A DNA stretch of 64,000 bases from Psococerastis gibbosa. Lineage: Eukaryota; Arthropoda; Insecta; Psocodea; Psocidae. Numbering within the stretch: position 1 is the stretch's first letter; each line of letters opens with the position of its first letter. The stretch is taken from the NCBI GenBank assembly GCA_963971405.1, contig OZ020488.1, positions 28,291,089-28,355,088 of the forward strand. The letters are read 5' to 3'. The notes under the pieces were generated by a model. It did no database searches, had not been told where the DNA came from, and saw only the letters and a list, made by a program, of their open reading frames with translations. The position numbers and the translations under genes were made by a program. Below are positions 1-11,220 of this stretch, piece by piece.

Positions 1-314
1 CATCTTATCGATTTGTCAAACGGATAACACAAGGCAAGGCTGCTTGTGAATGTGTGAGAAAATGTGTGTGTGAACTAGTATGTCAGTTATCTTGAATGAA
101 AGGTATATGACTGATATTCTGTATGAATGTAGTTTACAAAATTATACTTCAATCAAACTGTATCGTTAATGTACAGTTAGGTGTAAGAGAGGGCCACAGG
201 CCCTAATCTCGCTGTATCTACATATATTTTTTTAAATAAAGAATTTATTATTATTATTATAGCACCTGGCTATGTACGTAAAATAAACACCTAACATACA
301 ATACAACTAACAAA
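1..314. other. Intergenic DNA with a SINE-tail fragment
   Basis: Positions 178-260 (GTGTAAGAGAGGGCCACAGG, then an AATAAAG and TTATTATTATTATT end) match the 3' body of the SINE family seen at 24325. Nothing else recognised. Confidence 0.5.
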
Positions 315-1240
315 TATTACTCTAAGCCATAGTTAAAATTGATCAATGATCATAGAGTAAAATCACAAACAACAAACTAAAATTAAAGAACCGGTCCGAG
401 TTTACTCGAACATGCTTTCCAATTTATCGATTAGTAGAGAGAGAAAATGATTAATTTCATGGTAAATAATTTTCCTATGGTTACATTTCGGATATCACGA
501 GGGGGGGCGGGGGGGTCGTCCACCACCTGAAGGTGATTTAAATTCTAGATAGGTCAGACCTACACATTACCACACAGCAATAATGGCAGGTCACGCAATG
601 CATTTGAGCGTGAATTTGCTTTCATTTTTTCAAAAAAACATTTTTTTTTGCACAAAACCCAATAGTTTTTTGGAAACCAAACTATCCGGTTTCATTACTC
701 AATTTAACACCTAAAACATGCTTGAAGTTAGAAATCATCGATAGAAAGGTTTCGCAGAAAAATTATTTTTTAGTCATTTTTCATACCCCCAGCAGCAAAC
801 TATCAAGGGGCAAGCGACCCCCCGCATTTTATCAACATTAACAACAACTACAATATATGTGAATTTAAAAAAAATCGTTGGAGCCGTTTTTGAGAAATAA
901 TTTTTTTAGGCGTTTTTTTGAAGTTTTTTGAAAATAAAAACCCCCCAAATTGAGTTAGCCCGGAAATCGACGCAAAGACAGACAGACAGACAGACATTTC
1001 GTAAAAACCACTTTTTTGGGTTCCTGGGACCTCAAAACGTGTAAATCCGTTGATTTCTCGGAATCGAAAATTTCGACCGTCACAAAGCTTTCCTTATACT
1101 ACGTATAAATTGGAAAGCAAAAATGGCGTCATGGGATATGATAAGTACAAACATTTTAATTGATTTCTATAAAAAGAAATATTCAAATTTCCGTCAATAT
1201 CATTTACATTCTGCAATGAGAGGTCGGTGGAAACCCCGCC
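315..1240. mobile_element. Harbinger-like MITE split by an R1 repeat
   Basis: Positions 315-387 and 1122-1240 are the two parts of the MITE also seen at 33219-33469 and 62544-62785, here in reverse orientation. It ends GGTCGGTGGAAACCCCGCC|TTA. Between the parts, at AAATTAAA|...|AAAATGGCG, sits a ~730-bp R1 repeat. The left terminus is truncated. Confidence 0.8.
388..1121 (+). repeat. R1 repeat, copy A (inside a MITE)
   Basis: It starts GAACCGGTCCGAGTTTACTC and ends near ATAAATTGGAAAGCAAAA. GCTTTCCAATTTAT near the start is inverted near the end (ATAAATTGGAAAGC). It contains a G-rich stretch and an ACAGACAGACAGACAGAC run. Other copies are at 23665-24100 (-), 60394-61165 (+) and 10755-11220 (-). 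No coding capacity; superfamily unknown. Confidence 0.85.
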
Positions 1241-1243
1241 TTA

Positions 1244-1640
1244 GCGCAAATTGGGAAATTCTGGTACAGAAATTGACGTGTAATCATCACACGCGGCTAT
1301 TTGCCACCTCCTGCCAACCACCACCCACACTTTAGTCTCCTACATCTCCATGAATCCATGAGCAGCGTATAGACTGAAAATTAGTTCCTGAGGAGCCACA
1401 AATTAATCTCATTATGGGAATGTGTCACAAGAACCTATCCGGATCCATTTTCATTCGTAAATGGTCTTGGAGTAGTTGCTCCCTTGAGTCTAAAACTCTC
1501 GCCTACATCGTATTTCATCATTTATTCCCAATTTCCCCAGAGTGGCCAATTCCGGTATAAACGTTAAAAGAATATTAAGTAGGTGTACAATGTATGGAGA
1601 GATACTCAAAGATTAGATAAGAAAAGATAGATTAGCTACT
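1244..1640. other. Intergenic DNA, nothing recognised
   Basis: No supported gene or recognisable repeat on either strand. Confidence 0.5.
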
Positions 1641-2045
1641 GTATCTACAACACTTAATCACGGCTCCGTTGGGATGTTTTGGTCAGCAACACGCCAGCTG
1701 CGTTTCCCTCCTGCCGTGAAAGTAAGGTACCATAAATGTTGGGTAGACCCTTGAAAAATTTCTCCTGTTGTGTTGAATACCGATCGAGGTTTGAACCTCG
1801 ACCTTCCGGTTCATAGTCCAGTTCTTAAGGCGGGTATTCCACTGGTCAATTTTCCCGTCAAATGATGTGATTGAAAAGAGTCCGCTACCATATTATAACT
1901 TAATTTAAGGAGACTATTATGTAGATACTTAACTTATCCATGATAATATGGTAGCAGACTCTTTTTAATCAAATTTGACGCGAAAATTGACCAGTGGAAA
2001 TAGTGGAATACCCGCCTTACCAACTGAGTTGGGACGCCCGCTCAA
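1641..2045 (-). mobile_element. tRNA-derived SINE split by a MITE
   Basis: Read on the minus strand and without the inserted MITE, the head runs CCCAACTCAGTTGGTTAAGA, ACTGGACTATGAACCGGAAG, GTCGAGGTTCAAACCTCGAT. This gives A-box-like and B-box (GGTTCAAACCTC) pol III promoter elements as in a tRNA. A body of about 150 bp follows. The MITE at 1829-2016 interrupts the head beside the A box. Confidence 0.65.
1829..2016. mobile_element. Harbinger-like foldback MITE (in the SINE head)
   Basis: GGCGGGTATTCCACTGGTCA ... TGGAATACCCGCC is a near-palindrome. Internal arms are CTACCATATTATAACTTAAT and its mirror. The flanks TAA/TTA fit a TWA target. Removing it restores a continuous tRNA-like SINE head, so the boundaries are well supported. 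Confidence 0.8.
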
Positions 2046-2444
2046 TGATTTATTCCTAGTAGTATGTCAAATTTAATTTATTATTATTATTATTATTATT
2101 TAAAGGCGGGGCAGGGAAAATTGTTTCAGGTCTACCTAGGGCAACCTTACAATAATTATTGGGTACGGTATTAATTGTTTTGACTACGCGTTTAATTACT
2201 TACCTTACTATTTAACTGATTTAATTGGGGGGGGGGGGGTATTATGGTCACCTTGCCCAGTCGGGGAATATGACACCTTTATGCGGTAATGAGACGTTAC
2301 AAATTAGTTGCTGAGTGAACTTAGTGGGATAGGTATGGAGTGCAAAAGTAAACATGGAGATCAACGATGAGTTGGCTGAACTCTTACTGCAAAAGATGAG
2401 TTATGCAACATTAAAAAAACCCTACTTAGGTTAGATTATAATAA
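2046..2444. other. Intergenic DNA with (TTA)n and poly-G
   Basis: A (TTA)n run near 2078-2102 and a 13-G run near 2227. Nothing else recognised. Confidence 0.5.
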
Positions 2445-3254
2445 TTGTATTCCCTCCTCTTCACAGTAGATTATTGTATATTTCTTAGTAAATTTATGTT
2501 ATTGCATTATGTATTTTAGAAGACTTTTCCATAGAGCTCACCTTGAGTTTTGACTTGTCACCCTTACGGAGTCAAAAGTTAGGAAACAGGAGGGTGTTGC
2601 CGTATTGCGTTAGTGAGGAACTCCCCGTCTGAATAAAATATATGGGGTAAAGGCTGAGGTTGTGAAAATGACCGATACATGGTCTACTGGGGTATGCCTA
2701 ATAAACACGACGCAAAGACGTATTTTGCCACTTTCCTCATAACTATAACAGGGTTTTAGTTTAAAATGTCAAGCCCCCAATGACCCGTATGAAAAGCCCC
2801 TAATGAATACCTGCCGTAACGTAAAGTATACGGTAGGTACTGTTTCTAAACTAATGTTGGAACATAGTTTGAAGTATTGTATGTGATACTTCAATAAATT
2901 ACTGTGTAGGATATAGGCCTACTACGAGCATTTTTTTTTTTTAATATTCATTGACTTAGGTGTGCGAATGATACAAAAAAAACTCGTTAGTAGGCCTATG
3001 TGTCGGAGTTTTCATTAAATTTGGATTGATTAATATGAAATGACACAATAAATTGACATTGACTACTATACATTTCAATGTGTGTGGAACACACCGAAGC
3101 GCTACCAAGTGGCCAAAATGCGAAACGTGGGACGCAAATATTTTGTAACTTTGATCCTGTGATTTCATTGAAAAAAAATCACAATGCTCTGAAATATTGC
3201 ATCTTATGTACATATGCATAAGAATGCCGGTCTGCTTATTTCGATTGGCAGGCT
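2445..3254 (+). repeat. Direct duplication, copy 1
   Basis: About 800 bp recurring in the same orientation at 4128-4934, offset about 1.69 kb. Shared landmarks are CGTATTGCGTTAGTGAG, AACACGACGCAAAGACGT, AGTATTGTATGTGATACTTC and GCTTATTTCGATTGGCAGGC. The copies differ by many small indels and substitutions, so the duplication is not very recent. Nothing in it looks coding. Confidence 0.9.
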
Positions 3255-3387
3255 ATGCTGCTTATTACAATTCTATAGATCCCATAGAATAATATTTACT
3301 ATAGAATGCTAGTCGGTACAGGACCGTCTGTGATTCCAACTAGGGAAATCACATGAGCCGAGTCACAAAATATTTGCGTCCCAGTTT
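3130..3387. mobile_element. Foldback element across the end of duplication copy 1
   Basis: GGGACGCAAATATTTTGTAA near 3130 is mirrored by ACAAAATATTTGCGTCCCAG near 3366, with further pairing around the GTGATTTC/GAAATCAC blocks. Length about 258 bp with no coding content. The left arm recurs near 4808 in duplication copy 2, where the right arm is missing. Confidence 0.6.
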
Positions 3388-4127
3388 TAACCAATCAAAT
3401 TAATTTATAAAGAAACAATTGTGAGTGTATTCGAACGTTCTATAAGACTTGGCCTACTATTTGCTGCCTGTTTTGAAGTCAACATTCATATTCAAAACAA
3501 AAACAACGCAGCAGTAATGAGTGGGTTTTTGATAAACACAAATGAAAAAAAAATTATTTATTATTTCTACCTCTGCAGCAATACCTACTTTACTAATAAA
3601 ATAAGTTCAGTTGTTGGATTGAAAACTTTACACTATACTACACATTATGTTAAGTACAGTAGGTCTACAATAATACTTCTAAAAGGTAAGTTAGTAATTT
3701 ATATTCAACCCACAATAGCTTTAATCCTTCTTAAAATGTTGTGTGTGTTGCCGTCTTGTAGCCAAATTAAGTCACTTAACACACCCCCCAAACACACCTG
3801 AGTACAACAAGTTACTGTACAGCTTACGAGAAACATTTTTAAGCCTTTTCATGCATGGGGCTTGCGAAGTAATAATTTGTGACAGTGACTTCCCTCTATG
3901 GGCCCTTTGCAGTATACATTAACTAAAACACCTTAGGTTGTCTTATTTTAATTGGTATGTATCGGTAGGCTAATATTATTGACATTTTCAGCGCAACAGA
4001 TTTCGAGGAACAGGAGCAGAGGAGGCGTCTCGTCCCACCAGAGAAAATGTTGAAGCAAGGAAATTCGAGTGGAAACTTTAAGTCCATGCAAGACAATTCC
4101 TTCCAGAAGGAAAAAGACAAAAATATT
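3388..4127. other. Spacer between the two duplication copies
   Basis: AT-rich spacer. A 126-codon open stretch on + at 3421-3801 lacks an ATG at its start and has low-complexity composition, so I do not call it a gene. No further repeat recognised. Confidence 0.5.
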
Positions 4128-4934
4128 AGTTGTGTTCCTTCGATCCTCTTCACTGTAAATTACTGTATATTTGTTATTACATTAATGTTATTGCATTATG
4201 CTGTATTTTAAAAGCCTTTTTCATGGAACTCACCTTGGGTTTTCACTTGTCACCCATGGCTTACAGAGTCAAAAGGAAGGGAACATGGTGGGTATCACCG
4301 TATTGCGTTAGTGAGACCCGTCTGAATAAATATGATGGGTTGTGAAAATGTCCAATACATGGTATACTGTGACAATATGCTTAATGAACACGACGCAAAG
4401 ACGTTTGTTGCCACTTTCCTCATACAGGGTTTTGGTTTAAAATGTTAAACCCCCAGTGACCTGTACGAAAAGGCCCTAATAAATACTTGCCGTAACGTAA
4501 ATACAGTACTCTTTCTAAACTCATGTTGGAACATAATTTGAAGTATTGTATGTGATACTTCCATACATTAATACATACTGCGTAGGATACCACGAGCATT
4601 TTTTTTTAAAATATTCATTGACCATTGAACTGTAGATAGGCCTAGGTGTGCGAATGATACAAAAAACTAGTTTGTTTCATTAAATTTGGGTCATTATGGA
4701 TTAATCAATATGAAACGACACATTAAATTGATATTGACTACTTACATTTCAATTTTTAAATTTGTGCAGGAGACACCCAAGCGCTACCAAGTGGCCAAAA
4801 TCCGAAAGTGGGACGCAAATATTTTGTAACTTCGATCCTGTGATTTCACGAAAAAAATCACAAAGCCCTGAAATACTGCATCCTATATATAAGCATAGGG
4901 ATGCCAGTCTGCTTATTTCGATTGGCAGGCTATG
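4128..4934 (+). repeat. Direct duplication, copy 2
   Basis: Partner of the segment at 2445-3254. Its right end, CGATTGGCAGGCTATG, lies just before the ~70-bp satellite array, whereas copy 1 continues into different sequence. The join to the satellite therefore marks a breakpoint. Confidence 0.9.
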
Positions 4935-4945
4935 ATAGATCCAAA

Positions 4946-5762
4946 CAAAAGCCCGCGAAATTCAAATTCATTAACACGCTATTCCCGGCAATGCCTACCT
5001 CCATAGAACGGAAAATAAAAACCAGCGACACTCAAATTAACTAACCCGGTATTCCCGGAAATCACCGCTTCCAGTTCCTTAGAAACAAACAAAAACCCGC
5101 GAAGTTCAAATTTATTAACCCGCTATTCCCGGCAATGCCTACTTCCATAGAACAAAACAAAAGCCCGCGAAATTCAAATTCATTAACGTACGCTATTCCC
5201 GGCAATGCCTACCTCCATAGAACGGAAAATAAAAACCAGCGACACTCAAATTAACTAACCCGGTATTCCCGGAAATCACCGCTTCCAGTTCCTTAGAAAC
5301 AAACAAAAACCCGCGAAGTTCAAATTTATTAACCCGCTATTCCCGGCAATGCCTACTTCCATAGAACAAGACAAAAAACCCACGGAGTTCAAACTCCTGG
5401 CAATCTGCTTCTAATTCCATAGAACTAAACAAAAACCCGCGAAATTCAAATTTTTAACCCGCTATTCCCAGCAATGCCTACTCCCATAGAACAAAACAAA
5501 ACCCGCGAAATTCAAATTCATTAACCCGCTAATACCGGCAATGCCTACTCCCATAGAACGGAAAAGAAAAACCAGAGACATTCAAATTAACTAACCCGCC
5601 AAATTTAAATTAATCAACCCGGTATTCCCTACTTCCATAGAATAAAACAAAAAATTCAAATTCATTAACCCGCTATTCCCGGCAATGCCTACTCCCAGAA
5701 CGGAAAAGAAAACCCCGCGACATTCAAATTAATTAACCCGCTATTCCCGACTTCCAAAGAAC
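4946..5762. repeat. Satellite array, ~70-bp monomer with 212-bp trimeric higher-order unit
   Basis: Monomers share CCCGCGAAATTCAAATTCAT, TAACCCGCTATTCCCGGCAA and TGCCTACTTCCATAGAAC. The first two higher-order units (starting about 4951 and 5163) are nearly identical, each made of three diverged monomers (GCCCGCG..., CCAGCGAC..., CCCGCGAAG...). Later monomers are more irregular and partly shortened. Homogenisation at the trimer level indicates recent amplification by unequal exchange. Confidence 0.9.
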
Positions 5763-8700
5763 TCTTACCTTATTTATGCCCATTCAACTGGTATATGGTT
5801 ACCACCGTTTTACCGATAAGTTCACTTACCTGACCGCATTTCTTACGTTGTGAAATGTGAAGACACTCGCCAATCACAAATTAGTTTTTTGACGCTCTAA
5901 TTAGCCAGTATCACACTAGCCTAGCGGATCACTACGTGGACTGTGAAGTAGGACCTTACGGTGGATTGCTATGGTATAGAAATAGACCTATACGGGACTT
6001 TCCACTATACATTTGATTATAACTATAGGACATCAAAGTTTTTCTTATATCGGTCCTCAGCACTCTAGGCTATAATGCCGCCCCACCAAGAAAAACAAAC
6101 AAAAATTAATTATGTCTTTTTGACATTCCTGAGGGTGAGATATGTTCTTACCTCATGTCCAACCGCAATTGGAAAAATGGAAGAGGTAAAAGGCCTCTAT
6201 TAAAGTACGTACAGGTGTCAGATGTTGCAAAAGGAATGAAATGCCGGCATTATATCTACTTCACCGAATTGGCTCGTGACAGGCCCAGGCAGAACAGCGA
6301 ATGCTAGGAAAAAATGTAGCCTACAAGGTAGCCTACCCATTTCTCATCGGCCAAAAATGTTGCAGTATGAACCTGCCTCTCTGCATTATTGGTTTCAACC
6401 CCCCCCCCCCCCCCAATTCGAGTTTCTTGACAAAGTATACCGTAATGATAGAAAAAGTTCCTTATCTCCCCTCCCCCATCCATACAAAACAAATCCGTAG
6501 ATCCGCTTATATCTTTCTATCGTAGGCTACCTGATCATACTGGCATAGGTACTCACATATCCCATGGCAAAGTGGTAAGCTTGGTTACAACATTAAATTC
6601 AAAATAAACTGTCAAATAAACAAAATCTCATTTACTGATACTGTACCTACTTTTCATGTATCATTATGAGCTTATGGCACTTTGCCATATGGGATATATG
6701 GGGTTGATCTCACGTAGCCATAACAATATACAATACACGAGTGGATGAAGGCGATTAAAGTTTTTTTTAATGTATAGTTAGATAATGTAGACATTCAATA
6801 TACCTGGCAGACAGACGAAGAAACGAACAGGTCAGAGCTGCGTTGAAAACTAGCGACATCACTCTCAAGCGCAGGGGAAAAGGATTGTAAAGGGATAGCT
6901 ATATCCAAAGGCGAGGCGGGTTTCATCTCCTGAACGGGGCTGAGGAGTTTGTGGTCATAGGAAACAGGAGAAAAGGAAAAAGGAAGGAAGATGATGCTGC
7001 CTAGAAAGATCCAGGCAGATCAACTCACACTCACACGCCAAGAGTCAAAGTCGCCATAGATAGGGGCTGTGGAAGAGTCAATGTCGTAGGGGGTAAAGAC
7101 GCGGAAAAGGTAAAATTATATACGCAGGCATCTCATGTTCAAGGTGTTCAGAGAAGCTCTGCATCAAAATACAATAATATGTTTAGATCAACGGGAAATC
7201 AGAAATTCGGATATTTAGAGTAAAAGAAGGTAACATAAATAAGTAAACAACTCCAATTATCTGAATCTATCCGGATAATCAAATAATTGCTAATTGGAGG
7301 TGTAATTTTTAAGAAAAAAAACGGCTTACTTTCGGTAGGGTACTGTTTGATTTTTGTGTTGTGTTAGTACCGTATTGTACCTACATACCATATAAAGAAC
7401 AAACTGAACAATGTGAATATCTTGGTCGAAGTAAGCTGAGCGACTGTCTTGTCTTAAAGGGATTCGGATTTTGGATGATGGGAGTTCGGATAATTAGATT
7501 TCTACCGAATAAGTACCTATTGATAAGAGTAGCCTACTTCAGCACCGACTTCAATAATTTGTATACCAAAACTTCAATAATGTTCGTTAACACCTTCATC
7601 CACTCGGGGTAATGGGAATTTGGATAGTTGGACTACCGAATATGTATCATATCGAGAAGAATAGCCTACAACTTATAACATTCGTGCCACAAAACTTTAA
7701 AACCGTAATGTTAGTTAACACCTTCATCTACTCGTGTCTTCAATTATTATATTTAGTTCAAACAGTTAACAATACAATTAAATCAGTAAGACTTAGCCTA
7801 CGGTTCGGCAAATATGACAAAGGACAGTCTTTCAGTGTGCACATAGCAAAAACAATAATTATCACAATAACCACATTCTTACAATTAAAACAATTTACAA
7901 TATAGCAATGTAAAAGCATGTAACATCCGATAAAATTTAATCAAGAACTCTGTTACACTCAAATACAGTAGGTTGTCTTACATTGGCGCCGCCTTGGCAA
8001 AAAAAAACTTTTGGGGTGCTCGGATATTAAACTAGTTTAATTCAGGGGTCTGTAATAATATCGTATTTTTATGGCCAGGTCTTTGGTGTAATAAACCTAT
8101 ACCATTTTCCACACTAACATGAATGTGTAATAGTGCCAAACAAACAAAATTTGAATGAAGTCTAGATTAGATGAAGTACATTATGTTGATAAGCTTATCA
8201 AGTTATTTTTTAATATGCTAATATGGAAAAACTGGATCGCTTGGAGTAGCTGTGGTATGAATTTGATTGAATATAGCCTATATTTATATTTAGCCCCCTT
8301 ACCTCGAACGTTTGAACCCCTGAGCACTAGACAAGTCGGCGCCACTGTATGTCACAGGTTATATCACAGACATTTAATTTAAAAACATTCAGTTCACACT
8401 GCCCTCGGCTCATTACACGAAGAGCTTGCTTCAATGACAGCAGTTACAAACAAAAAATATGAACAAATGGTGGCAGGACGGCCGATGGGCGGGGACCATT
8501 CAGACAGAATAAAAATGAGGGACTGGCCGACAAGACTAAATGAAATGCAAAAAAATAAGAAAACTACATTAAAAAAAAAAAATTACGGTACCTACAGTTA
8601 CCAAATGATAATACCACGAGCTTACAAAAAAATTAAACTGTGTTTCCGATTATTATTATTGCTTCCCTTACACTGCAGTCTATTTGAACTCATTTATGAG

Positions 8701-8865
8701 TAAAAAAGCATACATCATATTTATATCATTATATATTGTGTATTTATTTAATGGGCCTACAACATTCTTTTTTTTTATACCTTAGTTGGTGTGCAGTACT
8801 ATCACACATTCCCACACGATCGGGCTCACACAACAATCTGTTAAAGAACGCATCTACGTACTATA
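5763..8865. other. Intergenic DNA, mostly unique
   Basis: About 3.1 kb with no supported gene. It holds a poly-C run near 6399-6414 and AT-rich single-copy-looking sequence. Short open frames here lack ATG starts, family motifs or splice context. Confidence 0.5.
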
Positions 8866-8925
8866 TATGGACTTGGTGGGGTTCGAACCCACGATCAACG
8901 CCTATCCGGGGCGTCGTCAAAGCAT
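8866..8925 (-). repeat. tRNA-like SINE fragment (3' half of a tRNA)
   Basis: The minus strand gives an anticodon-arm-like ACGCCCCGGATAGGCGT, then a perfect T arm GTGGGTTCGAACCCCAC and CCAAGTCC. The 5' half (acceptor and D arm) is missing, so this is not a working tRNA gene. A second copy lies at 19492-19550. Confidence 0.6.
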
Positions 8926-10545
8926 TATTTACATTGCAAAACCATTGAACAAGAGAAATCCCAGCGATCAAGCCCATTCATAAATTAATGACTGTTCTAA
9001 GGGATTCTAAAAAATAGTAGGCTACTGTAGTTCCCCACTCTAAATGCGATTAACCTTAAAAAAAAAAAAAAAAAAATAAGATATGGCCTAGGTATAGATA
9101 TTTCCCACCACTCTGTGGCTGAAATTGCTTCGGGAATTTTAAAATTTATTGCAGTTTTAAAATATAAATTGTCAGATCGGAAGGCTAATTTGCTGGCAAG
9201 TGGCAAGTGTAAAAAAGACCACCCCTTAGAGGTAAGACTTATTTTATTTTTGACAAAAATCAGTCTGTTACTTTCTTTTATAGTACAATAGGCTAGCAGC
9301 AGCAGTGAATCTTATTATATTAATTTATTACTAATGTTTTTGTTGAATTAGACCAGAGGCTGGCAACTTTATGAAAGGTTCTATACACAAATATTAAGCA
9401 GATAATAAACATAACACATCCAGAAGGCTACTTACTTTACATAGTGCATTCATATTTTAAAGATACCTACAATAGTTACCTGCAAAGGTGTTTCATAAAT
9501 AGTTGATTGCAATATATTTAATTGTTTTATTTATTTATTGTATGTATGGAGTATGGAGATGTATGGCTCTTCTAACAGTGGTTATTTACCTATATATATA
9601 TACTGTATATATACAGTATAACAATAGTTATTTCGAAATTTGGCTCAGCTGCTAAAAAAGGTTACCTACCAACCCCTGAACTAGACGGTGACGATTACGG
9701 CGTGACGCGCTGCCAAAATTTGAGGTGCAGCTGTTCTATGATTTACTTACGGGCAGTTTTCACGCCCAAATAACTGAGCCCAGTCTTAATTAGTAATAAA
9801 TATTTGCACTTTAAGGCGCTGATTTTAAATACAGGCATGTATCCAGAATTTGTTTCGTGGCAGGAATTTTGCAATGGGCTGAATCCGTCCCTGCCGTCCC
9901 TGTGGTGACCCCCTTATAGGTAAGCTACGCGTATATGACGCCTTACCATCCCTGGTCATGCTCAACAGTATACGGGGTTCTTTTATTTTTTGGTACTACC
10001 GTATCAATAAAAAAATTCACAACTAGAGAGAGTGGGCTTGAGTTTAGGACCAGCAGCATAATAAAGCAGCTTATGGTTTGGCTATATGGGGCCACTGAAA
10101 AAGCCGCAAAATACAAAATCGTAATAGATTAAAAAAAGCTAAAACAACAAACTAAAGTAAATAAATTAACTTGGAATTAGATTGGAACGGGCCGTCGCAT
10201 TAATGATTAATCGCCTTACTCTATTCTATTGACTACTTTGCATCCTGAGTCTCGATTTTATGAATGATAGTTGAATATTCGTGTAAGGGTATATACGACT
10301 TTTCTGTCCGAGAAAGGGCCCCCACACAATTGCGGCCAAGGAGCCCCTACTAGCCAGACTGGCCAGGGGAAAAATTTCAATTTTTGCATAGAAAACATAC
10401 AAGCATCGTTCAAGTGCACAGTATTTTAATTTCGGGGTAGAAAATATAATAGTCCCAGTTGTCCTACCCCTGGAATCTGGACTCATCTGTCATCTTTGAA
10501 CACACCACACTGAAGTACCCATTATACCTGTACTAAAGACAGGGC
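8926..10545. other. Intergenic DNA
   Basis: It holds an A run near 9060, an AT dinucleotide palindrome near 9592-9620, and at 9838-9905 a partial copy of the G-tract MITE end (GGGCTGAATCCGTCCCTG). No gene supported. Confidence 0.5.
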
Positions 10546-10730
10546 ATGTATAGAGTAGCGGTACGTACTGTCTTTGACTTTCACCCGAAAGGTTGCAGGC
10601 TCGAGTCTCACATATACTGAAAAATACTGTAACTTACTATATTTTTTGCTACATTTCTAGTCATTCTTCTGAGGGCGTGTAAACCAGACTTCTTAGTTGA
10701 GTGTAAGAGGCTTAGTAATGGAACAAACAG
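10546..10730 (+). mobile_element. tRNA-derived SINE, family S1, diverged
   Basis: The head reads GTATAGAGTAGCGG ... GACTTTCACCCGAAAGGTTG ... CAGGCTCGAGTCTCA (A and B boxes), followed by the body GAGGGCGTGTAAA ... AGTTGAGTGTAAGAG ... GCTTAGTAATGGAA. Compare the fuller copy at 24325. Confidence 0.75.
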
Positions 10731-10754
10731 TCATTATAGCCTTTCCTATAATTA

Positions 10755-11220
10755 TACGTACCGTAGCTTAAGGAAAGCTTTGTGATGGTCAAAATTTTCG
10801 ATCCCGAGATTTCAACTGATTTACACGTTCTGAGGTCCCAGGTTTTTACGAATCGTCTGTCTATCAGTCTGTCGGTCTGTTCATCGAAACTACTCGGTGG
10901 ATTTTGATAACATTTGGCATGTAGGCTCACCAAAATGATGCATCGGGACCATGGGGGGGGGGGGGGGGCTAACACAATTTGGGTGGGGGTGTTACCCTCA
11001 AAAACATCAACAAATTATTCCTAAAAAACAGCACCAACTATTTCTTTCAAATTCACATATTATATTTAAATTCACATATATTGTAGTCGTTATTTAAAAA
11101 AACGCATTGAGTCGCTTGCCCCTTAGTATTGTAGTTTGCTTCTGCGGGTAAAAAAAAATAAAAATAACTCATTTTTCATGAAAAATGACTAAAAAAATAA
11201 TTTTTCTCAAATCGGCTCTT
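10755..11220 (-). repeat. R1-like repeat, copy D, diverged
   Basis: Shares with R1 the GGAAAGCTTTGTGATGGTCA, GAGATTTCAACTGATTTACA, ACGTTCTGAGGTCCCAGG, GTCTGTCTATCAGTCTGTC and TTGAGAAAAATTATTTTTTT-type blocks in reverse orientation, plus a 16-G run near 10955. The GAACCGGTCC end is not seen. Confidence 0.7.

Noticed and set aside
3421-3801. 126-codon open frame on +
   Set aside because: No ATG at its start, composition biased by AT richness, and no recognisable domain; likely chance.
4946-5762. Regular repeats considered as a CRISPR array
   Set aside because: The whole ~70-bp unit repeats, with no unique spacers; it is a satellite.
8866-8925. Possible tRNA gene (perfect T arm, anticodon-like stem)
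   Set aside because: The acceptor and D-arm half is missing and the loop lacks the usual T33; a second truncated copy at 19492 indicates a SINE.
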